Below, piece after piece: positions 1 to 9,037 of a DNA stretch of 64,000 nucleotides. The notes beneath the pieces were generated by a model, which was given only the letters and a program-made list of their open reading frames with translations, was not told the origin of the DNA and searched no databases. Numbering within the stretch: the stretch's first letter is position 1; each line of letters opens with the position of its first letter. The translations under genes were made by a program, and so were the position numbers. Source of the DNA: Microthrixaceae bacterium (GTDB lineage: Bacteria; Actinomycetota; Acidimicrobiia; Acidimicrobiales; Microtrichaceae); assembly GCA_023957975.1 (NCBI GenBank), contig JAMLGM010000010.1, positions 62,001 to 126,000 on the forward strand, given 5' to 3'.

Positions 1-1185
1 CGGGCGACCTCCAAGCTGTTCGCCCCGGGTTCGACCTACAAGCTCATCACCAGCATCGCCGGATTGAGAGCCGGGGTGACCACGGCCGATGAGTGGTACC
101 AGGACCGCGGCGTCTATGAGATCCAGAACTGCAAGTGGGCATGTACACGGCAAAATGCTGGCAAGGCCAGGCTCGGCAGCGTGAACCTCGAAAGTGCGAT
201 CACGAAGTCGTCTGACACGTACTTCTATCGGATGGGCGATCTGCTGTGGCAGCGCCGCGATGTGCTTGGAGAGAGCCCGATTCAAGACGTCGCCGCCGAG
301 TTCGGGTTCGGCGCCAAGACCGGAATCCAGGTGACCACCGAGGCGACGGGGCGGATCGGCACACCTGCCTGGTTGCGCGACGCCTACGACGCGAACCCGG
401 GGGCCTTCGACCACCGGGACTGGACGGTGGGTGACAACGTCAATGCCTCGATCGGGCAGGGCATGACCGACGTGACCGCCATCCAGTTGGCGAATGCGTA
501 TGCTGCGTTCGCGAACGGCGGCACCCTGTTTCAGCCACAGATCGTCCTACAGGTGACCCATCCGATGTCGATGGCGCGCACCCCGGCGGACCTCGAAAAC
601 ATCACGACCGTGCTCAGTTGGGACCCAAGAACCCTGCGGAGCGAACGAATCGCCTTCAACGAGGTCGACTACCAGGCGATGTACCGGGGGTTCATCGGCG
701 TGACCCAGAGCGGTTCGGGCACGGCGAGAAAGTCATGGCAGACCTTCACCCCGGATTTCTCCGTCGCCGGCAAGACCGGTACCGCTCAGGTTCACCGCAA
801 GGCTGACACCTCGCTGTTCGTCGGCTGGGGACCCGCCGATCCGACCGGTGCGGTGCCGGCGGCCTACGTGATCGCATCGATCATCCCCGAAGGCGGCTTT
901 GGCGACGTGGCCTCGGGCGCGTTGACCATGAAGGTGTTCCGCACCTTGTCGCGCATGGAATGGCCCGTCGCATCGTTTACCCCGACCAGGTCGGCCGCGG
1001 CGGGTCCGACCACCAATATTCCGGAATCGGTGTCGACGACCACGACCACGATCCCGATCGCCGGATCCGAACCACCGCTCGGATCGACCGGCGAGGCGAT
1101 GCCGACCGAATCGAGCGTGCCGGCAACCGATGGTGAATCTCCCGAGGTCGCCCCGGCCGGTGCCGCGGAGGCGCAGACCCCGTGA
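1..1185 (+). CDS. mrdA: Penicillin-binding protein 2-like transpeptidase (5' truncated by the window edge)
   Basis: This is the C-terminal transpeptidase half of a class B penicillin-binding protein, which cross-links peptidoglycan at the outer face of the membrane. The frame is open from base 1, so the N-terminal anchor and dimerisation domain lie upstream. All three active-site motifs are visible: SxxK as GSTYK with the nucleophilic Ser codon at 31-33, the SxN-equivalent SSD at 208-216 followed by TYFY as in PBP2, and KTGTA starting at 772. After the catalytic domain there is a Thr/Ser/Pro/Glu-rich tail of about 60 residues, probably disordered. The stop overlaps the GTG of the SEDS gene by 4 nt, so the transpeptidase and its glycosyltransferase partner are co-translated. 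PBP2 is preferred over the division enzyme FtsI because of the SSDTYFY motif and the pairing with a RodA-type gene. Confidence 0.9.
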   Translation, partial: RATSKLFAPGSTYKLITSIAGLRAGVTTADEWYQDRGVYEIQNCKWACTRQNAGKARLGSVNLESAITKSSDTYFYRMGDLLWQRRDVLGESPIQDVAAEFGFGAKTGIQVTTEATGRIGTPAWLRDAYDANPGAFDHRDWTVGDNVNASIGQGMTDVTAIQLANAYAAFANGGTLFQPQIVLQVTHPMSMARTPADLENITTVLSWDPRTLRSERIAFNEVDYQAMYRGFIGVTQSGSGTARKSWQTFTPDFSVAGKTGTAQVHRKADTSLFVGWGPADPTGAVPAAYVIASIIPEGGFGDVASGALTMKVFRTLSRMEWPVASFTPTRSAAAGPTTNIPESVSTTTTTIPIAGSEPPLGSTGEAMPTESSVPATDGESPEVAPAGAAEAQTP

Positions 1186-2300
1186 TCACCTCGCGTCCTG
1201 CGCCGACCGCGGTGAAGAGCCGCGACATGAATGCCGCATGGCGTCATGTCGATCTCATCATGTGCGTGCTCGTCGGGCTCACCTGCCTGGTGGGAACGCT
1301 GATGGTCTACAGCGCGACCCGGACCAAGCCGGCGCTCAGCGGCTACGTGGACAAACACATCATGTTCATCGTGATCGGCATCGGCGTCGCGGCGCTCGTC
1401 GCTTCGTTCAACTACGAGCGGCTACGGGCGCTGTCGCCGATGATGTACCTGGTCGTGGTGGCGATGTTGGTGGCGGTGTGGAGGTTCGCCCGGCCGATCA
1501 AAGGTATTCGAGCCTGGTTCGAGCTCGGCCCGATTCAGATTCAGCCCGCCGAGCTTGCGAAGTTCGTCGTCATCGTGTTGGTGGCTACGTACCTCGGCAG
1601 CATCGACGGCCAGCTGAAACTGAGGCACCTGATCACCTCGCTGGTGATGTTCGCGATTCCGATGGGCCTCATCATGTTGCAGCCCGACCTGGGAACCAAC
1701 CTGGTGTTCGTGATGATCGCCGCAGGCATGCTGGTGTGCGCCGGGTTTCCGCTGCGCTACATCGTGACCCTGGTGCTGGTGGTGGTCGTCGGGGTGGTGG
1801 CGATCCTCAATTCCGACACCCTGGAGGACTATCAACGCGATCGCCTGACGTCGTTCGCGAGCGCGGACAGCGACAGCTACAACACCCGCCAGAGCCAGAC
1901 CGCGATCAGCCTCGGCGGCCTCGCCGGCGCCGGGTACCTGCAAGGTGAATACACCAAGGGCGGTTCGGTCCCCGAACAGCAGACCGACTTCATCTTCACC
2001 GTGTCCGGCGAGGAGTTCGGGTTTCTCGGATCGAGCGTGCTGCTGCTGTTGCTCGCCGGGATCATCTGGAGGGTGTGGCGCACCGCTCAGGTCGCCCGAG
2101 ACCGCGTGGGTTCGCTGATGTGTATCGGCGTGTTGTGCCTGTTCATGTTCCATGTGTTCGAAAACGTCGGGATGAGTCTGGGCATCATGCCGGTGACCGG
2201 CATTCCGCTTCCGTTCGTTTCCTACGGCGGTTCGGCGATGATCACCGCGTTCGCCTGCGTCGGTCTCGTGCAGAACGTGCACATGCGTCGATACCACTGA
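1182..2300 (+). CDS. rodA: RodA/FtsW-family SEDS peptidoglycan glycosyltransferase
   Basis: A 372-residue polytopic membrane protein of the SEDS family, which polymerises lipid II into glycan strands together with a class B PBP. About ten hydrophobic segments are visible. The family signature near the C-terminus (FVSYGGSAM), the PAELAKF segment at about residue 125 and the QPDLGTN segment at about residue 166 are present. The GTG start overlaps the upstream PBP stop as GTGA. RodA rather than FtsW is inferred from the PBP2-type partner. A 94-nt gap follows before the next gene and contains no other reading frame of note. Confidence 0.9.
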   Translation: MITSRPAPTAVKSRDMNAAWRHVDLIMCVLVGLTCLVGTLMVYSATRTKPALSGYVDKHIMFIVIGIGVAALVASFNYERLRALSPMMYLVVVAMLVAVWRFARPIKGIRAWFELGPIQIQPAELAKFVVIVLVATYLGSIDGQLKLRHLITSLVMFAIPMGLIMLQPDLGTNLVFVMIAAGMLVCAGFPLRYIVTLVLVVVVGVVAILNSDTLEDYQRDRLTSFASADSDSYNTRQSQTAISLGGLAGAGYLQGEYTKGGSVPEQQTDFIFTVSGEEFGFLGSSVLLLLLAGIIWRVWRTAQVARDRVGSLMCIGVLCLFMFHVFENVGMSLGIMPVTGIPLPFVSYGGSAMITAFACVGLVQNVHMRRYH

Positions 2301-2394
2301 GCGCACCGTTGTCGGACGCTGGTGGAGCGGCGGCAACACCGGCGTTACGCGTGGTTCAGCGCAGCGACACCTTGCTGAGTAGCATGGTCGCACC

Positions 2395-4344
2395 ATGACG
2401 TCGCTGTGGAACGAGCTCGAACCGCTGCTGCACCGCGTTTCCAAGCCGGCCCGCTATATCGGCTGCGAACAGGGTGCGCAGACACCGGAGCATGGCTCCG
2501 GCGTCGTTTCATGGCTGCTCATCTACCCCGACACCTACGAGATCGGCCTACCGAATCAAGGTTTGCAGATCCTCTACGAGATCCTCAACGAGCGCCCCGA
2601 CGCGGCTGCTGAACGGGCTTACGCGCCGTGGGTCGATCTCGAGGCAGAGCTTCGGTCAAAGGGTCTGCCGCTGTTCAGCGTCGACACCCACCGACCAGCG
2701 CCGCTGTTCGACCTTTTGGCGTTCAACCTGTCGGCCGAGCTCAACTACACCAACGTCTTGAACTGCGTCGATCTCTCGGGCGTTCCCGTCCGGGCAGCGG
2801 ATCGCAGCCCGGACCACGCCTTTGTCGTCGCCGGCGGCCACTGCACCTACAACCCCGAGCCGCTGGCGGATTTCGTCGACTTTGTGGTGCTCGGTGACGG
2901 CGAAGAGGTCGTCGGGGAGATCACCGAAACCATCGGCGATTGGAAGGCCGACGGTCGAGGCTCGCGCGAGGAGGTGCTCCGCCGTCTCGCGTCGATCGAG
3001 GGCGTCTACGTTCCCTCGATGTATGAGGTCGCCTACGAGGGTCGACACATCCGTTCGGTCACCCCGCGGTACCCCGAGTTGCCCGAGGTGGTGCCGAAGC
3101 GGACCATCTCCGACCTTGCGGAGTGGCCGTATCCGAAACAGCAACTCGTGCCGATCACCGAGGTGGTCCACGATCGGCTCAACGTCGAGGTCTTCCGCGG
3201 CTGCACCCGAAGCTGCCGGTTCTGCCAGGCGGGCATGATCACCCGTCCCGTCCGGGAACGCCCGGCCGATCAGGTTCGCACCATGGTCGCCGACGGCCTG
3301 AAGCGCACCGGTTACGACGAGGTGGCGCTGACCTCGCTGTCGACCGCCGACATGAGCGGCATCGCCGATATCGTCAGCGGCATCGTCGGCGATCCCGACA
3401 ACTGCGGGCAGGTCTCGGTGTCGTTGCCGTCGCTGCGCGTCGACGCGTTCACCGTCGGGATCGCGGCGCAGATTCAAAAGGCCCGCCGGACCGGATTGAC
3501 CTTCGCTCCCGAAGCCGGCACGTGGCGCATGCGCCAAGTCATCAACAAGATGATCCGCGAGGAAGACCTCTACGGGGCGGTGAACTCGGCCTACTCCCAG
3601 GGGTGGCGCCGTATGAAGCTGTACTTCTTGACCGGGCTGCCCACCGAAACCGACGAGGACACGCTCGGCATCGCCGAACTCGCCCGCAACGTCGTACAGA
3701 TCGGCAAGGAGTACCACAAGTCGCCGTCGGTGACGGTGTCGGTGGGCGGGTTCGTCCCCAAGCCGTTCACCCCGTTTCAGTGGTTTGGCCAGAACACCTC
3801 GACCGAGTTGCAGCGAAAGATCGATCTGCTACGCGACGCAACCCGTCGTGACCGCGGCGTTGACCTCAAATGGCACGACCCGAAGGCCACCCTCGCCGAG
3901 GGCATCGCGAGTCGGGGCGACCGGCGCATCGGCCAGGTCATCGAGATGGTCTGGCGTCAGGGCGGCACGTTCCAGGAATGGTCGGAGCACTTCGACCTGC
4001 AGCGCTGGCAAGATGCCATGGCCGCGTGCGGACTCGACATCGACTGGTACGTGTACCGCCATCGAACCGAGGACGAAATCCTTCCCTGGGATCACCTGTC
4101 GGCCGGCTTGCACAAGGACTTCCTGTGGCAGGACTGGCGCGACGCGCTCGACGAGGTCGGTCTTGAGGACTGCCGTTGGACCCCGTGTTACGACTGCGGC
4201 GCATGCACCGGATATTCGATTGAACACGTCGTTGCGTCGGCCACACCCCCGGCGGGCGGAAGCCAGGGGACCGGCGTCGATCTGAGCGCCGGCGGTGCCG
4301 TACCCGTGTCGCTGCTGTCGCGTCGGCCGGAGGTGACGGTGTGA
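2395..4344 (+). CDS. B12-binding-domain radical SAM protein (TIGR03960-like)
   Basis: A 649-residue radical SAM protein. The first 200 or so residues resemble the B12-binding-like domain of this family (for example the YPDTYEIGLPNQG segment). The [4Fe-4S] cluster motif CxxxCxxC lies at residues 270, 274 and 277 (CTRSCRFC). A second cysteine cluster, CYDCGAC, is near residue 600. The family is widespread next to RNase E/G and ribosomal protein L21/L27 genes, as here, but its substrate is not established; a role in RNA or ribosome modification is only an inference from that linkage. The stop overlaps the next gene as GTGA. A TAGCAT hexamer at 2380-2385 ends 9 nt before the ATG, so the transcript may have almost no leader. 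Confidence 0.85.
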   Translation: MTSLWNELEPLLHRVSKPARYIGCEQGAQTPEHGSGVVSWLLIYPDTYEIGLPNQGLQILYEILNERPDAAAERAYAPWVDLEAELRSKGLPLFSVDTHRPAPLFDLLAFNLSAELNYTNVLNCVDLSGVPVRAADRSPDHAFVVAGGHCTYNPEPLADFVDFVVLGDGEEVVGEITETIGDWKADGRGSREEVLRRLASIEGVYVPSMYEVAYEGRHIRSVTPRYPELPEVVPKRTISDLAEWPYPKQQLVPITEVVHDRLNVEVFRGCTRSCRFCQAGMITRPVRERPADQVRTMVADGLKRTGYDEVALTSLSTADMSGIADIVSGIVGDPDNCGQVSVSLPSLRVDAFTVGIAAQIQKARRTGLTFAPEAGTWRMRQVINKMIREEDLYGAVNSAYSQGWRRMKLYFLTGLPTETDEDTLGIAELARNVVQIGKEYHKSPSVTVSVGGFVPKPFTPFQWFGQNTSTELQRKIDLLRDATRRDRGVDLKWHDPKATLAEGIASRGDRRIGQVIEMVWRQGGTFQEWSEHFDLQRWQDAMAACGLDIDWYVYRHRTEDEILPWDHLSAGLHKDFLWQDWRDALDEVGLEDCRWTPCYDCGACTGYSIEHVVASATPPAGGSQGTGVDLSAGGAVPVSLLSRRPEVTV

Positions 4345-5039
4345 AGCTGCGCGTTCGGTACACCAAAGTGGGCAAGGTTCGGTTCCTCGGCAATCTCGAC
4401 CTGGCCAGGAACTGGGAACGGGCCATCCGCCGCGCCGGATTGCCGGTGGCCTACAGTGAGGGCTTCTCGCCCCGCCCGAAACTGCACTACGGACTCGCGC
4501 TTCCCATGGGGGCCGAGTCCTTGGCGGAATACCTCGACGTCGGCCTGCGGGACGACATCGAACTTGATGGAGTCGCCGACGCGTTGAGCGCGGCGATGCC
4601 GGTCGGGATCGAGGTGACCGATGTCGCCGACGTCCCGTCCGATTCCATCGCCCTCCAGGCGGTGGTCGAACACTGCACCTGGAGATTCGACTTCGACGAC
4701 ACCACGTCGGAGGTGCTCGCAGATGCGGCACAACGCCTGTTGGAGCGCGACGAGGTCCTGTTGACCTTCGAACGCAAGGGCAAGCCCATCACCGAAAACG
4801 TCCGTCCGGCAGTGCTGGACCTGAGTGTGACGACCCCGCCGCGCCATGGCGTGGCCTCCCTCTTGGCGACCATCGCCACCAAACCTCGCAGTATCCGACC
4901 GTCGGAGTTTCTGACGTGCCTCGCCCTCGAGGGCGACGCGCCACGGATCAGCCGAATCGAACAATGGATGACCATCGACGGTCACCCGGCGCCCTTGACC
5001 ATGGCGGGCGCGCCGGCCGTCGGAGCCAGTGGACCATGA
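4341..5039 (+). CDS. DUF2344 (TIGR03936-like) radical SAM-associated protein
   Basis: A 232-residue protein that begins VKLRVRYTKVGKVRFLGNLD and continues with SEGFSPRPKLHYGLALPMG, both typical of DUF2344. In many bacteria this domain is fused to the C-terminus of the upstream radical SAM protein; here the two are separate but coupled by a 4-nt GTGA overlap. It probably works with that enzyme, perhaps as an RNA- or substrate-binding part. The reaction is unknown. The RNase E/G gene follows after 30 nt, so the three genes are likely one transcript. Confidence 0.85.
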   Translation: MKLRVRYTKVGKVRFLGNLDLARNWERAIRRAGLPVAYSEGFSPRPKLHYGLALPMGAESLAEYLDVGLRDDIELDGVADALSAAMPVGIEVTDVADVPSDSIALQAVVEHCTWRFDFDDTTSEVLADAAQRLLERDEVLLTFERKGKPITENVRPAVLDLSVTTPPRHGVASLLATIATKPRSIRPSEFLTCLALEGDAPRISRIEQWMTIDGHPAPLTMAGAPAVGASGP

Positions 5040-5069
5040 ATCCACCCGGTCATCCTTCACAGGAGCGAC

Positions 5070-6980
5070 ATGTCCGAAACCGAACCGAATGCCGAAGCGC
5101 TCAATGCGCCGTTGATCCCCAAGATTCCGCCGCCAGCACCTCCGAAACCACCGACGGGAAGGCCCGTGGATATCGGCGAGCCTCCCCCCGGCGGTGGCGC
5201 ACCGTCGTCGGCGAGCACCGGCGGAACTGACGACGCCATCGTCGGCGAACCCCTCAGCGCGTCGGCGAAGCGTCGGCGCCGCCGCAATCGCGGTGGCGGT
5301 GCAGCTGGTGGTGGCGCACAAGGCCAGGGGCAGTCTCCGGCTCAGGGTCAAGGCCAAAAACAAGGCCAGGGCCAGGGCCACAAGCAGGGTCAAGGCCAAT
5401 CAGGGCGGCCGCCACAGGGCGACGCCACAGCGTCCGGTGCGTCGAAGGGTGCGGCCGCGGGATCAGCGACGGGTTTGGGCTCGTCGGAGCCGGATACTGA
5501 CGGTCGAAGCGACGGCGGTGGCGAGAGCAAGACCCAGGGCCAGGGCCAGGCGAAGAAGGGTGGGTCGCGCAACCGAAATCGGTCACGAAACCGCAACCGC
5601 GCCGCGCAACCGGTCGAGGCGGTTCTCACCGACGAGGACGGTCCGCTCGATATCGACCCCAAGTCGTTGAAGAAGCGCCAAGGTAAGAGCCGCAATGGGC
5701 GCGCCGTCGGCCGATACCAGATGAACGTGCACGTCGATTCGGCGGGGCACACCCACATCGCGGTTCTTGAAGGGCGTTCGCTGCTGGAGCACTACGTCAG
5801 CCGTCCAGCCGATGACGTGAGCCAGATTCACGGCAATATCTACCTGGGCAGGGTCGAGAATGTGCTTCCGGGAATGGAAGCGGCCTTCATCGATATCGCG
5901 ACGCCGAAGAACGCCGTGTTGTACCGCGGCGACATCACCCGCGACGCCGATGACGTCGAAGTGGCGGATGACGCTCGCATCGAGGACGTGTTGAAGCCCA
6001 AACAGCTCATCTTGTGTCAGGTGACCAAGAACCCCATCGGGCACAAGGGCGCTCGACTGACCCAGGAGGTGTCGCTTCCGGGCCGATTCGTGGTGCTGGT
6101 TCCCAACTCGAAGACCTACGGAATCTCCAAGCGACTGTCGGATCAGGAGCGCCGACGCCTGCGCGGGATTCTCGATCGGGTCAAGCCCGAACAGCACGGG
6201 GTCATCGTTCGCACGGCCGCCGAGAACGTGACCTCCGAGGAGATCGAACGCGACGTCACCCGTTTGCTGAAGCAGTGGGAACAGATCGAAGCCCTCGCCG
6301 CCAAGCAGAAGCGCCCAGCGCTGTTGTATCGCGAGCCGGACATGGCGGTGCGGGTCATTCGCGAAGAATTCAACGAGGACTACCGGGCGGTCATCATCGA
6401 TGATGCAGCGCTGCACCGTGACGTCCACGACTACGTCTCGGCGATCTCTCCAGCCACCGCCGACCGGGTTCAGTTCTACAACCCGAAGGCCGAAAAGCTG
6501 CCGTTGTTCGAGCGCTATCAGATCACCGAACAGTTGCGGAAGGCGCTCGATCGGAAGGTCTGGTTGCCGTCCGGCGGATCGCTGATCATCGAACACACCG
6601 AGGCCCTCACGGTGATCGACGTCAACACCGGCCGCAACGTCGGGTCGTCCTCGCTCGAGGAGACGGTGTTTCGCAACAACCTCGAGGCGGCGGTCGAAAT
6701 TGCGCGTCAGCTTCGACTCCGCGACATTGGTGGGATCATCGTGATCGATTTCATCGACATGGAGATCAAGCCGAATCGCGACGAACTGGTCAGGACCTTC
6801 AAGGAGGCGCTGGCCCGCGACAAGACCCGCACGCAGGTCTTCGCCGTCAGCGACCTTGGGTTGGTTGAGATGACTCGAAAGCGAATCGGTGAAGGTCTGC
6901 TCGAGAGCTTCGCCGAACAGTGTTCCGTGTGTAACGGGCGTGGCGTTGTGCTGTCGTCCGCCGTCGCGGGCATCGACTAG
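5070..6980 (+). CDS. rne: Ribonuclease E/G family endoribonuclease
   Basis: A 636-residue RNase E/G homologue, the endonuclease for mRNA decay and rRNA processing. The first 200 residues are low-complexity: a Pro-rich start, then Gly/Gln repeats of the GQGQ type and a basic Arg/Asn stretch, as in actinobacterial RNase E, where extensions sit at the N-terminus. The catalytic core starts near residue 220: an S1 segment (GNIYLGRVENVLPGMEAAFID), then the metal-binding DVNTGRN and VIDFIDME segments, and near the end a Zn-link cysteine pair (CSVCNGRG). A good Shine-Dalgarno (AGGAGCGAC) precedes the ATG. It lies between the radical SAM pair and rplU. Symbol rne versus rng is not decidable from sequence alone. 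Confidence 0.9.
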   Translation: MSETEPNAEALNAPLIPKIPPPAPPKPPTGRPVDIGEPPPGGGAPSSASTGGTDDAIVGEPLSASAKRRRRRNRGGGAAGGGAQGQGQSPAQGQGQKQGQGQGHKQGQGQSGRPPQGDATASGASKGAAAGSATGLGSSEPDTDGRSDGGGESKTQGQGQAKKGGSRNRNRSRNRNRAAQPVEAVLTDEDGPLDIDPKSLKKRQGKSRNGRAVGRYQMNVHVDSAGHTHIAVLEGRSLLEHYVSRPADDVSQIHGNIYLGRVENVLPGMEAAFIDIATPKNAVLYRGDITRDADDVEVADDARIEDVLKPKQLILCQVTKNPIGHKGARLTQEVSLPGRFVVLVPNSKTYGISKRLSDQERRRLRGILDRVKPEQHGVIVRTAAENVTSEEIERDVTRLLKQWEQIEALAAKQKRPALLYREPDMAVRVIREEFNEDYRAVIIDDAALHRDVHDYVSAISPATADRVQFYNPKAEKLPLFERYQITEQLRKALDRKVWLPSGGSLIIEHTEALTVIDVNTGRNVGSSSLEETVFRNNLEAAVEIARQLRLRDIGGIIVIDFIDMEIKPNRDELVRTFKEALARDKTRTQVFAVSDLGLVEMTRKRIGEGLLESFAEQCSVCNGRGVVLSSAVAGID

Positions 6981-7005
6981 TTTCCCCCAGCCCGCAGGGC
7001 ACTGA

Positions 7006-7017
7006 TAGGCTCAAGGA
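7006..7017 (+). promoter_or_regulatory. Candidate -10 and Shine-Dalgarno for rplU
   Basis: TAGGCT at 7006-7011 is a TANNNT -10 candidate, and AAGGA at 7013-7017 is a Shine-Dalgarno 4 nt before the rplU ATG. The two overlap the expected start of transcription, so they may be alternatives: read-through from rne with the SD in use, or a short transcript. Confidence 0.35.
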
Positions 7018-7021
7018 TCGT

Positions 7022-7330
7022 ATGTACGCAGTAATCAAGACCGGTGGTAAGCAATACCGCGTGGCCGAGGGCGATCGCGTCCAGGTCGAACGCCTGGGCG
7101 AGCCCGGCAGCGACGTGTCCCTCACGCCGGTGCTGGTCGTCGACGGCGACACCACCCTCGCAACGCCCGAACAGCTGAAGGGCGCATCGGTTTCGGCTCG
7201 CATCGTCGACGAGACCAAGGGCCCCAAGATCAACGGGTTCACCTACAAGAACAAGTCGAACAACCGGCGCCGCTGGGGTCACCGTCAGACGTTGGCCACC
7301 ATCGAGATCACCGGCATCACGAAGGGCTGA
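7022..7330 (+). CDS. rplU: 50S ribosomal protein L21
   Basis: A 102-residue protein of normal L21 length, starting MYAVIKTGGKQYRVAEGD and ending in the HRQTLATIEITGI motif. It binds 23S rRNA in the large subunit. The conserved KTGGKQYRV start and the GPKINGFTYKNKSNNRRRWGH region fix the identity. It follows RNase E/G and is 6 nt upstream of L27, the standard order. Confidence 0.97.
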   Translation: MYAVIKTGGKQYRVAEGDRVQVERLGEPGSDVSLTPVLVVDGDTTLATPEQLKGASVSARIVDETKGPKINGFTYKNKSNNRRRWGHRQTLATIEITGITKG

Positions 7331-7336
7331 ATCGAA

Positions 7337-7588
7337 ATGTCAAAGACCAAGGGCGGCGGCTCAACCAAGAACGGTCGCGATTCCGAGTCGAAGCGACTCG
7401 GCGTGAAGGTGTACGACGGCGGCGTCGTCACCGCCGGATCCATCATCGTGCGCCAACGCGGCACCAAGTTCTACCCCGGCGTGAACGTCGGCCGCGGTGG
7501 CGACGACACGCTGTTCGCACTGTCGAACGGCAAGGTGAAGTTCGGCACCCGCAAGGGTAAGAAGCTCGTCGACGTCCTCACGGACTGA
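7337..7588 (+). CDS. rpmA: 50S ribosomal protein L27
   Basis: An 83-residue L27. The N-terminal sequence [20 protein letters not shown] is the part of L27 that reaches the peptidyl transferase centre; there is no Firmicutes-type cleavable N-terminal extension. [19 protein letters not shown] follows. It forms an rplU-rpmA unit. In most actinobacteria obgE comes next, but here a convergent gene and a tad cassette intervene, and a strong hairpin lies 38 nt after the stop. Confidence 0.97.
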   Translation: MSKTKGGGSTKNGRDSESKRLGVKVYDGGVVTAGSIIVRQRGTKFYPGVNVGRGGDDTLFALSNGKVKFGTRKGKKLVDVLTD

Positions 7589-7625
7589 CCGCGCCAATCC
7601 CGGAGGTGCGCCTCCGACCGATACC

Positions 7626-7650
7626 GGCCCCCGAACCTGCGTCGGGGGCC
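7626..7650 (+). terminator. Hairpin terminator after rpmA
   Basis: A perfect 9-bp GC-rich stem (GGCCCCCGA / TCGGGGGCC) with a 7-nt loop, followed by GCGTCGTTTTCGG, which has only a short T run. It lies between rpmA and the convergent dgt gene and could serve both strands. Confidence 0.7.
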
Positions 7651-7713
7651 AGCGTCGTTTTCGGCGACGAACCGTGTGAGGCGAGCCGAGGCGAACCTGG
7701 CTTGGGTCGGCGC

Positions 7714-8883
7714 TCAGAACACGCCAACGCCGAAGGGAAGCGCCGAACGGTCCCAGCCCAGTGAGGTGATGGCCGCATTGAACGCGAACCGGTCGGTCAT
7801 GCCAGCGACATAGGTGACCGCGTCGACGAGCGCCTCAGAGGAGCCAGCCGGGTGCAGCGGCCGGTCGGAGGGCAGCGATCCCTCGAGCCCGTCGAGCGGC
7901 AGGGTGTTGGGTCGATCTGCGAAGTATTCGACGAGGGCCCGCAGCACGCGGATCACCGATTCGGACTGCGCGACCGAGGCCGGACGCATGTAGATCCGCT
8001 CGTAGTTGAAACGCCGAAACGCCGCCAAGGCCTCGGCGTTCGACTCGTCCATGCCGATGTGTCCCGTCTCGCAGATCGTGTTCACCATCGCGGAGACGAA
8101 CGTGTTCAGCTGTTGTTTGCGTGTCGAGCCGCAGCGCTGAGCGACGAGGTCGGGGAGTTGGTCCTCGGTGACGATTCCAGTGTGCACTGCGTCTTCGAAG
8201 TCGTGGCAGACATAGGCGATTCGGTCGGCCCAGCTGACGACCTCACCCTCCGGGGTCATCGGCGTCGGGCGGGACCAGCTGTGGTTTCGAATTCCGTCGA
8301 GGGTTTCGACGCACAGGTTGAGCGGGCGCAACACGACGTCCGCGCCCCAGACAGCGTGGTCGTAGCCTCCGTCGAGGTACGGAGTGAACGCATCTTCAGA
8401 TGCGTGCCCGCCAGGGCCGTGCCCGCAGTCGTGTCCGAGGGCGATCGCCTCGGCGAGGGCAACGTTCAGCCCGACGGCCCGGGCCACCGCCGTGGCGACC
8501 TGTGCGACCTCGAGCGCATGGGTCAGGCGTGTGCGCTGGTGATCCTCGGGAAAGATGAACACCTGGGTCTTGCCGGCGAGACGCCGGAAAGCGGTCGTTC
8601 CGTGCAGGATCCGGTCTCGGTCGCGTTCGAAACACGTCCGGAAATCGTCGGGGGACTCGTCGAGCTCGCGGCGGCCAGCGCCGCTGGCAAGGGTGGCTCC
8701 TGTTGCGAGTGTCTCGGCCTCAAGTGCTTCGCGCCGCTCACGGGTCATCGGTTTCGGAGGCGTGAGCCGGTGAAACCCGTCGGCGTGAGCGTGACGCACC
8801 GCCGCGTCGTCGGCTGATTGCCCGGACATGGTGGATGCCCAGTGTTCGGCACGTCGAGTGGGTGCAGCGATGCGAGAGGCCAT
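7714..8883 (-). CDS. dgt: Deoxyguanosinetriphosphate triphosphohydrolase-like HD protein
   Basis: A 389-residue HD-domain protein of the dGTPase family, which cleaves dNTPs to nucleoside and triphosphate. Visible metal and active-site elements are the RLTHALEVAQVATAVAR helix, the HD motif GHDCGHGPGGHASE, and the later WADRIAYVCHDFEDAV helix carrying the distal Asp. An N-terminal extension of about 45 residues precedes the family start near MTRERREALEAE, so translation could also begin there. It is convergent to rpmA. A TAGCAT box lies exactly 6 nt upstream of the first ATG, which supports that start on a leaderless mRNA. The true substrate (dGTP or other dNTP) cannot be read from sequence. 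Confidence 0.88.
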   Translation of the reverse strand: MASRIAAPTRRAEHWASTMSGQSADDAAVRHAHADGFHRLTPPKPMTRERREALEAETLATGATLASGAGRRELDESPDDFRTCFERDRDRILHGTTAFRRLAGKTQVFIFPEDHQRTRLTHALEVAQVATAVARAVGLNVALAEAIALGHDCGHGPGGHASEDAFTPYLDGGYDHAVWGADVVLRPLNLCVETLDGIRNHSWSRPTPMTPEGEVVSWADRIAYVCHDFEDAVHTGIVTEDQLPDLVAQRCGSTRKQQLNTFVSAMVNTICETGHIGMDESNAEALAAFRRFNYERIYMRPASVAQSESVIRVLRALVEYFADRPNTLPLDGLEGSLPSDRPLHPAGSSEALVDAVTYVAGMTDRFAFNAAITSLGWDRSALPFGVGVF

Positions 8884-8889
8884 AGGGCA

Positions 8890-8895
8890 ATGCTA
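8890..8895 (-). promoter_or_regulatory. -10 box for leaderless dgt mRNA
   Basis: TAGCAT on the minus strand, then 6 nt, then the dgt ATG. This spacing puts the transcription start at or next to the start codon. No clear Shine-Dalgarno is present. Confidence 0.5.
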
Positions 8896-9037
8896 CGGGT
8901 CAGTACCGACAGCGAAGCGGGTTTGGGGGGCGATTGCGGCGCTGTAGCGGACACGCGCCCGGTGGCCGGTATCGAACAGAACGTCTCAAGAACCACCTCG
9001 GCCACGCCGATAGAAGGTCGTAGGCCCAGAGGAGCGA

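Noticed and set aside
1422..2444. A 340-codon minus-strand frame opposite rodA
   Set aside because: His/Arg-rich translation typical of antisense to a hydrophobic gene; no start signal or motif.
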